DNA of 64,000 nt, taken from positions 1 to 64,000 of the forward strand of contig JAITFE010000045.1 in the NCBI GenBank assembly GCA_031281585.1, given 5' to 3'. A program made the position numbers and the translations under genes. The notes beneath the pieces were generated by a model. It was given only the letters and a program-made list of their open reading frames with translations, was not told where the DNA came from and did no database searches. This document shows, piece after piece, positions 1 to 8,410 of the stretch; position 1 is the first letter of the stretch, and every line of letters begins with the position of its first letter. This stretch comes from Bifidobacteriaceae bacterium (GTDB lineage Bacteria; Actinomycetota; Actinomycetes; Actinomycetales; WQXJ01).

Positions 1-86
1 GTGCCGCCAGCGAGCAGCAACGCGGCACCGGCGGCGCCGGCGATCAGCCCTTTCACTCTGCGGGCTCGAGTTACTTCTGTTCTCAT
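1..86 (-). CDS. SipW-type alternate signal peptide protein, N-terminal fragment
   Basis: This is the first 28 codons of a minus-strand gene that runs off the left edge. It starts with ATG at 86, preceded by AAAGGA at a good ribosome-binding distance. The visible protein has a basic N-terminus (MRTEVTRARRVKG) followed by a short alanine/glycine/leucine hydrophobic stretch, which matches the alternate signal sequences that actinobacterial SipW-like peptidases cleave. It lies about 220 nt downstream of two genes with similar leaders on the same strand, so it is probably another exported surface subunit of that cluster. The mature part is outside the window, so the product cannot be named further. 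Confidence 0.6.
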   Translation of the reverse strand, partial: MRTEVTRARRVKGLIAGAAGAALLLAGG

Positions 87-303
87 TGGTTTTCCTTTCG
101 GGGGGCGCGCGGCTCAAGAGCCGCGCTGTGGAACCACGACTGGGCTAGTCGCGGCTGGAAAAAGCGGTTGGGAACCACCGCCGGGGTTGGCCCGGCCTGG
201 CGGCCGAGTCGGGGGACCCTGGCCACCGGCGGGGCGGCGGGTTCCCGGGAGCGGCCGGCCCCAAGGCCTCCGCTCCCACGTCTTTGGGCCGTCAGCTGCG
301 TCA

Positions 304-1266
304 TCATGGTTTGTCCCACCTCGAAACCTGGGGATGGAAACTGACGATTAGCTGATCGACGGCATCGGTGCTGTAAAGCAGGTCAACCGACCACGTGTCG
401 TTTAGCTGGTCTGGCCCGCGCGGACCCACCGGCGTGTCGACGGTGGTTGAGGCTAGGTTTTCGTAGCTGCCGGACGTGCCCGGGTAGGTCAGCTTGAGGC
501 ACCACTCTTGCTCCACCGCGACCTGGTCCCCGTAATCAGCCCCGTTGGCTGTTTTGCTGACGGGGATGGTGGCGGTGGGGTCGGCGGGGTCATACACCGC
601 CCTGACCGGGTTGTCGCTGAGGTCGGGGGCGTTGGCGGCAGTGCACTCTTCGCTGCCTGTCAACAGCGCCAACACGGCGGTCGCGCCGCTGGTCACCCCG
701 CTCAGGGAATTGCCGTCAGAATCGGTCCAGTCCAGTTGTCCCACGTAATACAGCCTCGAGTTGCCGCGCGCCAGCGATGTCACCGTGTACGGGATGTACA
801 AAGTGTTCGGGCTGCTCAAGGTCGGGTTGTTCGACTGCAGCGCGACCGCGTCAGCCTCCAGCAGTTGCGCGCTGACCCCCCTGCCGTTCGCGGTGCTCTT
901 GGCCAGTTTGGCGTCACCCGACCAGGCCGGGTCCCACTCGGTGTATCCGTCTGTGCAGGAGGCCCTCCTGTTCAGGTCGCAGGTGCTCTTCAGCGCCCTG
1001 GCGGTGGGATCCGTCAAATCCATCCGGTCTGCAGCGAACCCAACCACGCCGTAATTCACCGTGATTTGCGCTTCGACCTGCTGCGACCAGAGCGCGTTGG
1101 CCGCCGGCAGTCCAAGGGCCAGGCCCGCAGCCGCGGCCGCCAGGACCAAGACTTGCCGCCTGCCTGGCCGCCTGCGTCGAATCCCGGCGCCGTGTCTAGC
1201 GGGCGCCCCCGGAGCCGGGCGCTCGCCGCGCGAAGAGGTCGGCGGCCGCCGCCACAGGATCGTCAT
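304..1266 (-). CDS. Secreted surface protein with SipW-type signal
   Basis: The 320-aa product has an Arg/Pro-rich N-terminus, one hydrophobic segment near residues 40-58 and then an ANALWSQQ motif, as in alternate (SipW-cognate) signal peptides where an alanine precedes a short aromatic-containing start of the mature chain. The rest is polar, has four cysteines (two near residues 95-105, two nearer the C-terminus), and shows no recognisable enzyme motif; a beta-sandwich fibre subunit is an inference. The start ATG overlaps the stop of the upstream gene in an ATGA, which indicates translational coupling in one operon with the two larger genes upstream. No LPXTG-type anchor is visible, so attachment may depend on a partner or on assembly. 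Confidence 0.6.
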   Translation of the reverse strand: MTILWRRPPTSSRGERPAPGAPARHGAGIRRRRPGRRQVLVLAAAAAGLALGLPAANALWSQQVEAQITVNYGVVGFAADRMDLTDPTARALKSTCDLNRRASCTDGYTEWDPAWSGDAKLAKSTANGRGVSAQLLEADAVALQSNNPTLSSPNTLYIPYTVTSLARGNSRLYYVGQLDWTDSDGNSLSGVTSGATAVLALLTGSEECTAANAPDLSDNPVRAVYDPADPTATIPVSKTANGADYGDQVAVEQEWCLKLTYPGTSGSYENLASTTVDTPVGPRGPDQLNDTWSVDLLYSTDAVDQLIVSFHPQVSRWDKP

Positions 1267-2279
1267 GGCGCGCTCACCCCGAACTTTTCGCCCGCGCGGA
1301 TCTGGTCCAGCGTGATGGTGAGGTCGGGAAACACGTAATTGCCGCCCGGAGAGTCAATGACCGGGGAGACGCGCGGGTCGACACCCACATACGGGTAAGG
1401 CGCCGTGGCGTCCGAACTGTCTTTGGCTTCCAAAGTCAGCCCAATCTGGAAATCGAGTTGGCCGTCAGTGTGAATGCCGGGATTGAGCACCACGCCGTTC
1501 GGTCCTCCCCACAGGCTGAGTTGGGTGGCGTTCGTCGCGGTCACGATTTCTGCGTCGGTGCCCACGGGTATGGGTGTCGAACCGCCCAGCAGCACTTTCC
1601 ACGCTGGCGGGGAGGCACCCGCCTCAAAGCCGGAGACCGTATAGGTGCCAATGCCCCAGCCTGAGGCGTTGGTTCCCCACCCGATCTGGAGCCTCGCGGC
1701 AATGTTGTCCCCTTCAAGCCTGGTGCTGAACGCGCCAGTGATTTTGATCACATCGCCGGGCATCGCCACAAACTTGCTCAGCGGCAGCGATCCATCGGAG
1801 CATGTGGTCCCGCTTGCGGGCTCTGGGGTCAAGCACTTGCCATGCTGGCCGCTGGGAATGGTTCCCCCGGGGAGCGGCTCTCCCACCGAGTTCACCTGCT
1901 GCCATTCCCAGGCGGAGGAGGTGATTTCGAGGTCTCCGGCAATGATCTTCTGCCCGGTCACGCTGTCCGAATCGTGCCACAGCGCGTAAGTCCCAGCGCC
2001 GCCGCTGAGCAAACCCCAGAGCGGCAGCGACACCGCCAGGGTTAGGGCACCAGCCCCCGCCGCCCAAATGGTGTTGCGTCCGCCGGGGAGCCGCTCCATC
2101 CGCCCGTGCGCCCGCGCCGCGTGCCGAGGCGGTTCAATCGCACGATGCCGTGGCGCCAGCCTCCCCACCACGCCCGCCCGCGCAAGGCGGCCAGCCCGCC
2201 GCGCCCACGCCCGGCTCAGCTTGGCCGAGACGGTGTCCCGCGCTGGGGACCCGTGAGCGTACCGCCGCAGAAGCCCCAT
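1263..2279 (-). CDS. Alternate signal-mediated exported protein
   Basis: The 338-aa product has a leader ending in a GTYALWHDSDS motif, typical of the actinobacterial alternate-signal exported proteins processed by SipW-type signal peptidases. The mature region (from about residue 110) resembles these families in starting with an SVTG.KI.AGDLEI-like strand. Start choice is uncertain: GTG at 2282 gives a GTGA overlap with the upstream gene, ATG at 2279 a one-base overlap, and an internal ATG at 2099 would remove an unusually long, Arg-rich 60-residue extension. It is sandwiched between another exported protein and a large surface protein, so it is probably a subunit of the same surface structure. 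Function is inferred from the leader and context only. Confidence 0.65.
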   Translation of the reverse strand: MGLLRRYAHGSPARDTVSAKLSRAWARRAGRLARAGVVGRLAPRHRAIEPPRHAARAHGRMERLPGGRNTIWAAGAGALTLAVSLPLWGLLSGGAGTYALWHDSDSVTGQKIIAGDLEITSSAWEWQQVNSVGEPLPGGTIPSGQHGKCLTPEPASGTTCSDGSLPLSKFVAMPGDVIKITGAFSTRLEGDNIAARLQIGWGTNASGWGIGTYTVSGFEAGASPPAWKVLLGGSTPIPVGTDAEIVTATNATQLSLWGGPNGVVLNPGIHTDGQLDFQIGLTLEAKDSSDATAPYPYVGVDPRVSPVIDSPGGNYVFPDLTITLDQIRAGEKFGVSAP

Positions 2280-4159
2280 CACTGCACCGTCCCCGACATG
2301 ACGCAGTGAAGCTGGTGCTGGTTCTGGATCACGGACCCCGTTGGTTCTTCGGGGTAAATCTTGTAGTCGGTCGTCACCGCCGCGGTACGGCCGCTTGGGG
2401 CGAGTTGGTTCTCAGCCGGCAGGATCCGGACCTTGGCGGCACACGTGTCGTTGAGTTCCGCGTCAAAGACCTCGATTGGCTGAGCACCGGTAGGCCCGTT
2501 TCGCAAAGTGCCGAAATACGCAACATTGGTGACCGTGTAGATCCAGTACACCGTTGTGCCCGCGTCGAGCTGCGCCACGGGATTCGGCTTTGGCGGCACT
2601 TCCCAACAACTTTGGTCGTCCGGATCCTCGGCGCGGTTGAGCAAATCCGCTGGATCGGTCGACCCGTCGCTCAAGGTGGCGGGGACGGTCCCGTCCTCGC
2701 ACGCAAAGGCGCGTTTCGAGAACTCGGCCATCGGCTGCTCAATATCCGACTGGTCCAACTCGTCTTTCTCGAAAGGTTGCGGCGGATAATTCCACCCGTC
2801 CGGCACACCATTGCTGGCTCCGTATCCGTTTTGCACTGGGTGGCTCATGGCGTCCGCGCTCCACCAGTATGCTTCGCAATAGGCTGCGGCCACGCGAGCC
2901 CACCGTCCAGCGTTGGTGCTGCGTCCGTCCGTAATCACCCATCTGTCATACTCGCCGCGGAGTTGGAATTGTTGAAAGTAGGGGGCTGTGGCGAGGGCAT
3001 CCGTGTACCACAAGGCCACTGTGTTCGTGTCGTAATACAGAATCCGCCGCCAAAGGGTTGACACAGACGCCTGCTGCGCGACGGGTGTGCAGCTTTCCCA
3101 TCCGATGCCCGCGGCCGCGCCGCCCGTGGCCCCCACGCCAAGCCAAACAGCGCCTTCCACCAGGCTGGCGGCAGCCAGTGAGACATGCCCGTCTTCCCGA
3201 TAGACCTCGTCAATTGAGAACGTTATCTCCAAATCCACGCCCTCCGGGATGATCACGGTGAAAAGCAGGAAGAGAGGGTTCGCAGGGTCCTGCTCAACCA
3301 TGCTGCCGTTCGAGTAGGCGGTGGGGTAGAAGGGCACTGGCAAGCCTGCGCTGGTTTGAATAGTGACGCTTGCTTTGGCCGCGTAAACGCCGGCTTGGAA
3401 CCGCAACGTGCGGTCACCCCCACCTATGGGAGCTCCGTTGGCGGTCAGTTTGAATCCCCCGGGATCGCTCCCGGTGATTGGCGCCGAACCTGCGGGAGGT
3501 ATGCCCTGCTGAAACGATGCGGGCAGATAGAAGGCACCGGCTGCGTACGTCTCCTTGCCGACGGTGTCCCACGCAACGGTCTCGGTAGACGTGGGCTCGG
3601 AATGGCCGGGCGGGGTCCTGTTGCCGTCCCCGGTGATCCAGTCTCCGACGGCCGTGTCAGGCCACTCGAAGTTCAAGGGTCCGTTCGGCACCAAGTAGAC
3701 GCCTGTGTAATCACGGTAGTTGCCAGAGCCGTCGTAGCCCTTCACCGTGGCGAGGTTTTCCCAATCCAATTGCCGCGTCAACAGGTTGGCGACCGATTCA
3801 CGTGTCTCGACAATGCCACCAACGTAATCCTGCAAGCCAGGGCAGAAATCGAACACTGTGGACGAGGCCTTCTCTACGGCGTCGATGGGGAAGCGCGGAT
3901 TCGCGCACGGACGACCGGTGATATGGAACCAATCGACACCAAACAGCGCCTGTCCATCCAGCGCCTCGGCCCCCGCCGCCCCTTTCTGCGCTGCCGGAAC
4001 CTCTTGCGCATTGACGACTATTCCCAGGTAGGGGTTTGTGCCAATGCCAACGTCTGGGGCCGGCGTGTTGGCCTGCGAAATGCCTGGAGGCGTCGCAAGG
4101 ACAGCCAGCAGTGCCAGGCCTGCTAATGCAGCCAGCGCGGCGGTGGTTCTAGACCTCAC
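2279..4159 (-). CDS. Large secreted surface protein, first gene of the SipW-type cluster
   Basis: The 626-aa product starts at GTG 4159, chosen because GGAGG lies 10 nt upstream and the N-terminus then reads as a clean Sec signal (VRSRTTAALAALAGLALLAVLATPP). Upstream in-frame codons only add a Pro/Ser-rich tail. The mature protein is rich in Gly, Asn, aromatic and acidic residues, carries several cysteines in CANPRFP, FDFCPGLQ and near the C-terminus, and has stretches resembling the beta-sandwich DUF11 or adhesin repeats of actinobacterial surface proteins. No catalytic motif or sortase signal is seen. It heads a minus-strand operon whose following genes overlap it and each other, so all are likely co-expressed. 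A role as adhesin or structural surface protein is an inference. Confidence 0.6.
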   Translation of the reverse strand: MRSRTTAALAALAGLALLAVLATPPGISQANTPAPDVGIGTNPYLGIVVNAQEVPAAQKGAAGAEALDGQALFGVDWFHITGRPCANPRFPIDAVEKASSTVFDFCPGLQDYVGGIVETRESVANLLTRQLDWENLATVKGYDGSGNYRDYTGVYLVPNGPLNFEWPDTAVGDWITGDGNRTPPGHSEPTSTETVAWDTVGKETYAAGAFYLPASFQQGIPPAGSAPITGSDPGGFKLTANGAPIGGGDRTLRFQAGVYAAKASVTIQTSAGLPVPFYPTAYSNGSMVEQDPANPLFLLFTVIIPEGVDLEITFSIDEVYREDGHVSLAAASLVEGAVWLGVGATGGAAAGIGWESCTPVAQQASVSTLWRRILYYDTNTVALWYTDALATAPYFQQFQLRGEYDRWVITDGRSTNAGRWARVAAAYCEAYWWSADAMSHPVQNGYGASNGVPDGWNYPPQPFEKDELDQSDIEQPMAEFSKRAFACEDGTVPATLSDGSTDPADLLNRAEDPDDQSCWEVPPKPNPVAQLDAGTTVYWIYTVTNVAYFGTLRNGPTGAQPIEVFDAELNDTCAAKVRILPAENQLAPSGRTAAVTTDYKIYPEEPTGSVIQNQHQLHCVMSGTVQ

Positions 4160-4897
4160 AGTTAGTTTGCCTCCAATCTGTGGGGATCTTGGGGAAGAGG
4201 CTTCGGCGCGGGGCGGGCACCTCGCGCTGTCGGATTCAGTTGGGGCGACGAGTCCGCAGGCGGGCGAACCGCTGCCGGGCCCAGATCCTGTGGGGCCGGG
4301 TAACAAACTCCCGACCGGCCACAGCCCACGGTTCTTCGCTTTGAGCGAGCCAATCTGTGTTTGAGACTATCGCACCCGATCCTTACGATTCGCCCGATTA
4401 GGGAAGAATACTAGCCAAAATACTCAACGCTGGAAATCATTGCGCCGAACCCGAGGCTTCGCCTGGCAGAAAACCTCCCGCGTTGCGCCGGCCGTCACGC
4501 CACAGGCGGCGCACCGCCCGCCTCGTCAACGTGGTGCCGACTGATCGACCGCCCATGGTCTTCTGCGCCGAGCCGCCACCCCCGCCTCCTCCTGGCGAAC
4601 GGCCGGCCGCTCGGACTGGCAGTCCGTCGGCGTTTCGCCCAGCCCTCCGATGCCGTGCCCTCACCCTACGCTGTCAGACCCGTTTGGCAGACTTGCTTTT
4701 GGCCGCCAGTCGGGCGGCGGCCCGGCCCCGGTGCCGGCCGCCTCCAGGCGAACCGGCGGATGATCCGCAGTCTCCCGAACCTGGTTCGGCCCGCAGCGAG
4801 AGACGGCGCGCCTGGTACCGGTCCCAACTCCGGAATCTTCGCAATTTGTTGCAAACAAATGTTTGCCATAACAGACTGTACTGAGTACACTTGAAGT
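4160..4897. other. Intergenic region, no convincing gene
   Basis: This 738-nt stretch separates the divergent surface operon and the DUF222 gene. Open frames exist, but their translations are Arg/Pro-rich shadows without a ribosome-binding site or family signal. A locally AT-rich patch near 4380-4440 is where I would expect the surface-operon promoter, but no hexamer pair stands out. A near copy of the dispersed GACGGCATCGG motif is at 4648-4658 on the minus strand, and a palindrome is at 4851-4866. Confidence 0.5.
4851..4866. promoter_or_regulatory. Palindrome upstream of the DUF222/HNH gene, possible LexA-like operator
   Basis: GCAAACAAATGTTTGC is a perfect 6-bp inverted repeat with a 4-nt spacer, 31 nt before the ATG of the DUF222 gene. 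Its CAAAC-N4-GTTTG core has the spacing and symmetry of Gram-positive SOS boxes (CGAAC-N4-GTTCG), but each half-site differs at one base. Some mycobacterial 13E12-family genes are LexA-controlled, which makes the comparison worth recording. The assignment is inference. Confidence 0.35.
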
Positions 4898-6898
4898 ATG
4901 AGGAACGTCCCCAATCCGGTCGGCCGCGACGACGCGTCGGGTGGGTTTGGCGCGAACCCAGAGGGCTTTCCCGCCGGGGGCGCGCCGGGCGATTGGGCCG
5001 CACCTGGCGTGGATATGCCCGGTGTTGGCGCCACGGGATCCGCTGCGGACGACGCGGCCGAGAACGGCGGCACGGCATCGGGGCGCGCCGCCACGGAGGC
5101 GGGTGGCTGGGCCGCGCCGGGCGTGAACATGCCCGGCCTTGGTGCTCCCATATCTGACGCGGGGGATTGCGTCGGTGACGGAGGCACGGCATCGAGCGGC
5201 TCGGTCCCAGAGGCGGGTGGCTGGGCCGCGCCGGGCGTGGGTATGCCCAGCGCCGGCGACCAAGGATCGACACCGGGCGTTGCTGTCGGGGACGGGGGCA
5301 CGGCATCGGGTGACGCCATTCCGGACACTGGTGGTTGGGCGGCTCCCGGCTTGGGCGCGCCGATCGGCGAACCGGTTGAACGTTTGTTAAGCCCGCGGGT
5401 GCGGCAACTGGCTGGCTTGGTGGACGGGTTGAGCGTGGACGAACTGGTGGCTGTCCAAGGCTGGGTGTTAGACCGGCTGGCCGAGCGGATCACCGATCAG
5501 GGAGTGATGGGGTCGTTCGGCCGGATGGAACTGCTGGAGTTCGCCTCGGCGCTGTTGACCGCTGCGGGTCGGTCGGAGATCATGACGGGCCGGTTGGCTC
5601 ACCTGGCCGACCGGCATCGAAAACTGTCCGGCGGGGTGGGTTCAACCACTTGGTTGTCCAGGAAGAACCGGTTGACCCAAGGCCAAGCCGCGAAGATCGT
5701 CTTGCGGGCCAAAGACACCACCCAGATGCCTCTGCTGGACCAGGCAGGTTTGACTGGCGACGCCAATCCCCACCAAGTGTCCGCGGCGGCACAGGCGCTG
5801 AAGCAGCTGCCCCAGGATGTGCTGACCAGCGCTCAGGTCTCACAAGCGGAGGAGTTGCTGGTTTCGTTTGCCAAGACAATCGACTCCGCCGGGCTGGCCA
5901 AAGCCGGGCGGGTGTTGCTGGAGCACGTCGCCCCCGAATTGGCGCAACAACGTGACGAAGAACGCGCGGAACGCGAATACCGCCAAGCCCACCGCAACCG
6001 GGCGTTATGGTGGGTCGACCGGGCCGACGGTTCAACCCTCCTGCAAGCCACCATGCCCACCATTGACGCCGAACCCCTCAAACGGCTGATCGACGCCTAC
6101 GCCGAACAACAACGCCGCACCACCCAGCACAACCGCAAAGCCGACCACGCCACCGACCACAAAGCCGACCGCAAGACCGAGGCGCTGGCAGCGGCCGTGC
6201 GGCGGATGGACGGGTTGCTGGCGGTCTTCGCGGAAGCCAACCGCCACGGGGTGGCCCCGAAACTGGGTGGCGACAGGCCCCGCGTGCAAGTCGTCATCAC
6301 CTACCAGCAACTCTTGGACAAAGCCCGCTCCGCCAAGCTGTTCGGACCGCGCGGACCAGGCCAGTCCATACCAGCCGGGAAGCTCAGGACCATGCTGTGT
6401 GACGCCGACCTGATCCCAACCGTTCTCGGTTCCAAATCCGAAATCCTTGAGGTGGGCCGGGAACACCGCTTGGTCACCGGGCCGATCCGGGCAGCCCTGG
6501 AACTCAGAGACCAAGGCTGCACCTTCCCATCCTGCGACCGCCCCGTCGGATCGACCGAAGCCCACCACATCAAACCGTGGTACGACGGCGGACCCACCGA
6601 CCTGGGAAACCTCACCCTCTTATGCCCCCACCATCACGCGCTGGTCGAACCGCCCAGGAACGGACCCCCGGACTGGGAAGTCCGCATCCGGCCCGAAGAC
6701 CAGATCCCCGAGTACACGCCACCCGCAACCCTGGACCCCCGACAACGCCCCATCCTCCACCAGCGCTTCACCCTCCAGGGAGCCAAACCCAGTCCAGTCG
6801 AACCCACCGCGGTCAAACCGGCTGCGGGCAAACCCAGCCCGCTCAACGGCGAAGCTCCGGCACCCAACGATGGCGACAACCGCCCCGACTCGTGCTGA
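4898..6898 (+). CDS. DUF222 domain / HNH endonuclease (13E12 repeat family)
   Basis: The 666-aa protein has three parts. Residues 1-155 are a Gly/Ala/Pro-rich tract with 3.5 imperfect repeats of about 38 residues (core GGWAAPG.NMPG...GDGGTASG). Residues about 160-470 are a helical DUF222 region. Residues about 530-585 form the HNH nuclease: CTFPSCDRP, then EAHHIKPW, GG.TDL.NL and LCPHHH, with the Cys and His ligands intact. Families of this kind are multicopy in actinobacteria and mycobacteria (13E12) and are often linked to mobile DNA; the cellular role is not settled. ATG 4898 has only a weak purine stretch before it. The repeat tract is not part of the conserved family as I know it and looks lineage-specific. 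The C-terminal 40 residues are a Pro-rich tail. Confidence 0.85.
   Translation: MRNVPNPVGRDDASGGFGANPEGFPAGGAPGDWAAPGVDMPGVGATGSAADDAAENGGTASGRAATEAGGWAAPGVNMPGLGAPISDAGDCVGDGGTASSGSVPEAGGWAAPGVGMPSAGDQGSTPGVAVGDGGTASGDAIPDTGGWAAPGLGAPIGEPVERLLSPRVRQLAGLVDGLSVDELVAVQGWVLDRLAERITDQGVMGSFGRMELLEFASALLTAAGRSEIMTGRLAHLADRHRKLSGGVGSTTWLSRKNRLTQGQAAKIVLRAKDTTQMPLLDQAGLTGDANPHQVSAAAQALKQLPQDVLTSAQVSQAEELLVSFAKTIDSAGLAKAGRVLLEHVAPELAQQRDEERAEREYRQAHRNRALWWVDRADGSTLLQATMPTIDAEPLKRLIDAYAEQQRRTTQHNRKADHATDHKADRKTEALAAAVRRMDGLLAVFAEANRHGVAPKLGGDRPRVQVVITYQQLLDKARSAKLFGPRGPGQSIPAGKLRTMLCDADLIPTVLGSKSEILEVGREHRLVTGPIRAALELRDQGCTFPSCDRPVGSTEAHHIKPWYDGGPTDLGNLTLLCPHHHALVEPPRNGPPDWEVRIRPEDQIPEYTPPATLDPRQRPILHQRFTLQGAKPSPVEPTAVKPAAGKPSPLNGEAPAPNDGDNRPDSC
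4977..5360 (+). repeat. Imperfect tandem repeats in the DUF222 N-terminus
   Basis: Units of about 114 bp encode GGWAAPG-type blocks beginning near 4987, 5104, 5215 and 5332. Three units carry CACGGCATCGG or CACGGCATCGA (5071, 5185, 5299), one base away from the dispersed 11-mer. The copies remain in frame, so the tract can expand or contract without breaking the gene. Confidence 0.75.
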
Positions 6899-6936
6899 GC
6901 CGACAAGCGGCGACAGGGGCGACAGCGGCGACAATG
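6899..6936. repeat. Short GGCGACA-type tandem repeat after the DUF222 stop
   Basis: The sequence after the stop codon repeats GCGACA/GGCGACA four times in about 35 nt. The surrounding stretch 6899-7124 contains no gene that I can support and no clear hairpin terminator between the convergent DUF222 and hpf genes. Confidence 0.5.
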
Positions 6937-7124
6937 GCATTCTCCTGACCTTCACAGCTAGTCGCCAGCGGCGGCAACAGGGCGACAAGAGGGGAGACTC
7001 CAACGACCGACGCAGGCGCACGAACTGCGCCGATCCCCTGGATCTCGGTCCTCAGGCGAAGCCCGGCGGCTCACAGCAGGAGGACGTGAGAAGCCACCAG
7101 GAGGATGACTTCGGGAGAAACGCT

Positions 7125-7817
7125 TCAGGAGGAGGAACTGGTCTCCAAACGCAGGACGCCGTAGGTCCAGCCGTGGCGGTGATAGAGGACCGACGGCAAG
7201 CCGGATTCAGAGTCGACGAACAAGAAGAACGGGTGGCCCACCAGCTCCATCTCGTAGATCGCCTCCTCCACGTTCATGGGCTTGGCCTGATGGACTTTCT
7301 CGCGGATGACCACCGGGGAGTCCGCCAAGGTCGACTCCTTGACCGGCGGGGTGGCGGGCTTCTTGGCGGGCTGATCGTCCTCGTCAACCACCTCGGCCAC
7401 AGCCACCGGCGCCGGCTTGGGCGGCGCCAAATCGGCCGGGGCGTCGGTCGGCCCCGGATCGCGGGCGAAAAGCGACTGGTCAAAGCTCTGCGCCTGACGG
7501 CGCGTCATCTTGTGCTTCGACTTGCGGCGGTCCTTGGCCCGGCGCTCCTGCTGCATCAACTTGCCCATGGCCACGTCAAAAGCGGAGAACATGTCCGCCG
7601 CCGAGGCCTCCGCCCGGATCACCGGGCCCTTGCCGCGGACGGTGATCTCCACCGTCTCAGCGGTCTCAGCCTGGCGCGGATTGTTCTCGTGGACAACTTC
7701 GACCTGCACCAACTGCGCCTGGGAATCGTACTGGGCGACTTTGGTCAGCTTTCCAGTGGCGAACTCGCGGAAACGATCGGGTATTTCAACATGACGGCCG
7801 GCTACGACAATCTCCAT
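7125..7817 (-). CDS. hpf: Ribosome hibernation promoting factor, long form
   Basis: The 230-aa protein starts with the S30AE signature (MEIVVAGRHVEIPDRFREFATGKL), which binds the 30S decoding centre. A charged linker follows (residues about 105-160, Ala/Pro/Lys-rich), then the C-terminal dimerisation domain of long HPF (REKVHQAKPMNVEEAIYEMELVGHPFFLFVD..SGLPSVLYHRHG). Both domains are complete, so it should form 100S ribosome dimers in stationary phase. ATG 7817 is preferred because family members begin at this residue and AAGGA sits just before it; an upstream in-frame start would add 14 residues. It is the last gene of the mtrA-mtrB-lpqB-comF-hpf order common in actinobacteria but is separated from comF by a 569-nt gap, so it likely has its own promoter. 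Confidence 0.92.
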   Translation of the reverse strand: MEIVVAGRHVEIPDRFREFATGKLTKVAQYDSQAQLVQVEVVHENNPRQAETAETVEITVRGKGPVIRAEASAADMFSAFDVAMGKLMQQERRAKDRRKSKHKMTRRQAQSFDQSLFARDPGPTDAPADLAPPKPAPVAVAEVVDEDDQPAKKPATPPVKESTLADSPVVIREKVHQAKPMNVEEAIYEMELVGHPFFLFVDSESGLPSVLYHRHGWTYGVLRLETSSSS

Positions 7818-8386
7818 TTTCCTTGGCCTTCCAATTGGTGTGCGGGGTGGCGGAACCACCCTCGGGTGATGGGCTGAACAGCGTTTGAATGCTGCCGGGG
7901 AAGAAACGACCTCCTTAGCGGTTCGGGTTCAGGCCCGCCACTGGGAACACCCCGAGGTAGACCGGAACGGCCACTGCGGCCCAGTTGGGACCGCTTGTTC
8001 TTCTACCTACGTTAGCTCATTCGCCTGGGGTCTTAGCGGTACGCCACGGGGTTGCCTGCCACCCGGTCGGTTCTTTCGGACTGACCCGGCAAACCCGACC
8101 CATCAGCCGAGACGCGCGGGCTCCGCCACTGCCGCCGCGCCGGGCGGTGGTACCTCCGGGCGGCGGTACCGCCGGGCAGTGCCGCGCCGGGCGGATGCCG
8201 CGCCGATTCGGGGTCGCGTCCGCCGAGGGGTGGCCCGGGCCGGGTCGCGCCGGGCGAGGGCCGCGTCCAACGCACCCATCTGAACGGGGCCCACGACCGG
8301 CGGTCTGCGCAGCCTTGAACCCGCGCCGACCTTCCAGAAATAGGTACCGTCCCCATTTCCGTCCGAACCGGGCCCGCGACCGGCGG
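7818..8386. other. hpf-comF intergenic region with repeats
   Basis: No gene is supported here. The stretch holds GC-rich direct repeats around 8145-8215 (GCCGGGCGG units), a 46-nt near-duplicate of the comF 3' end (8282-8327), and a REP-like motif (8334-8358) between the two copies. The part nearest hpf should contain its promoter, but I see no confident hexamers. Confidence 0.6.
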
Positions 8387-8410
8387 TCAGCGCAGCCTCG
8401 AACGCGCGCC
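8282..8410. repeat. Duplicated comF 3' end (two 46-bp copies)
   Basis: Positions 8282-8327 and 8365-8410 match at 41 of 46 bases by eye. The right copy contains the last seven comF codons and stop plus 22 nt downstream; the left copy is the duplicate, 83 bp further on in the direction of transcription. Confidence 0.75.
8334..8358 (-). repeat. REP-like GGGGACGGTACC element, copy 1
   Basis: Read on the minus strand this is AAATGGGGACGGTACC followed by TATTTCTG. A second copy with the same core lies at 53416-53442 in the opposite orientation. Both are intergenic. Confidence 0.5.

Noticed and set aside
4437-4894. Small frames upstream of the DUF222 gene
   Set aside because: Arg/Pro-rich translations on both strands without a ribosome site; treated as intergenic.
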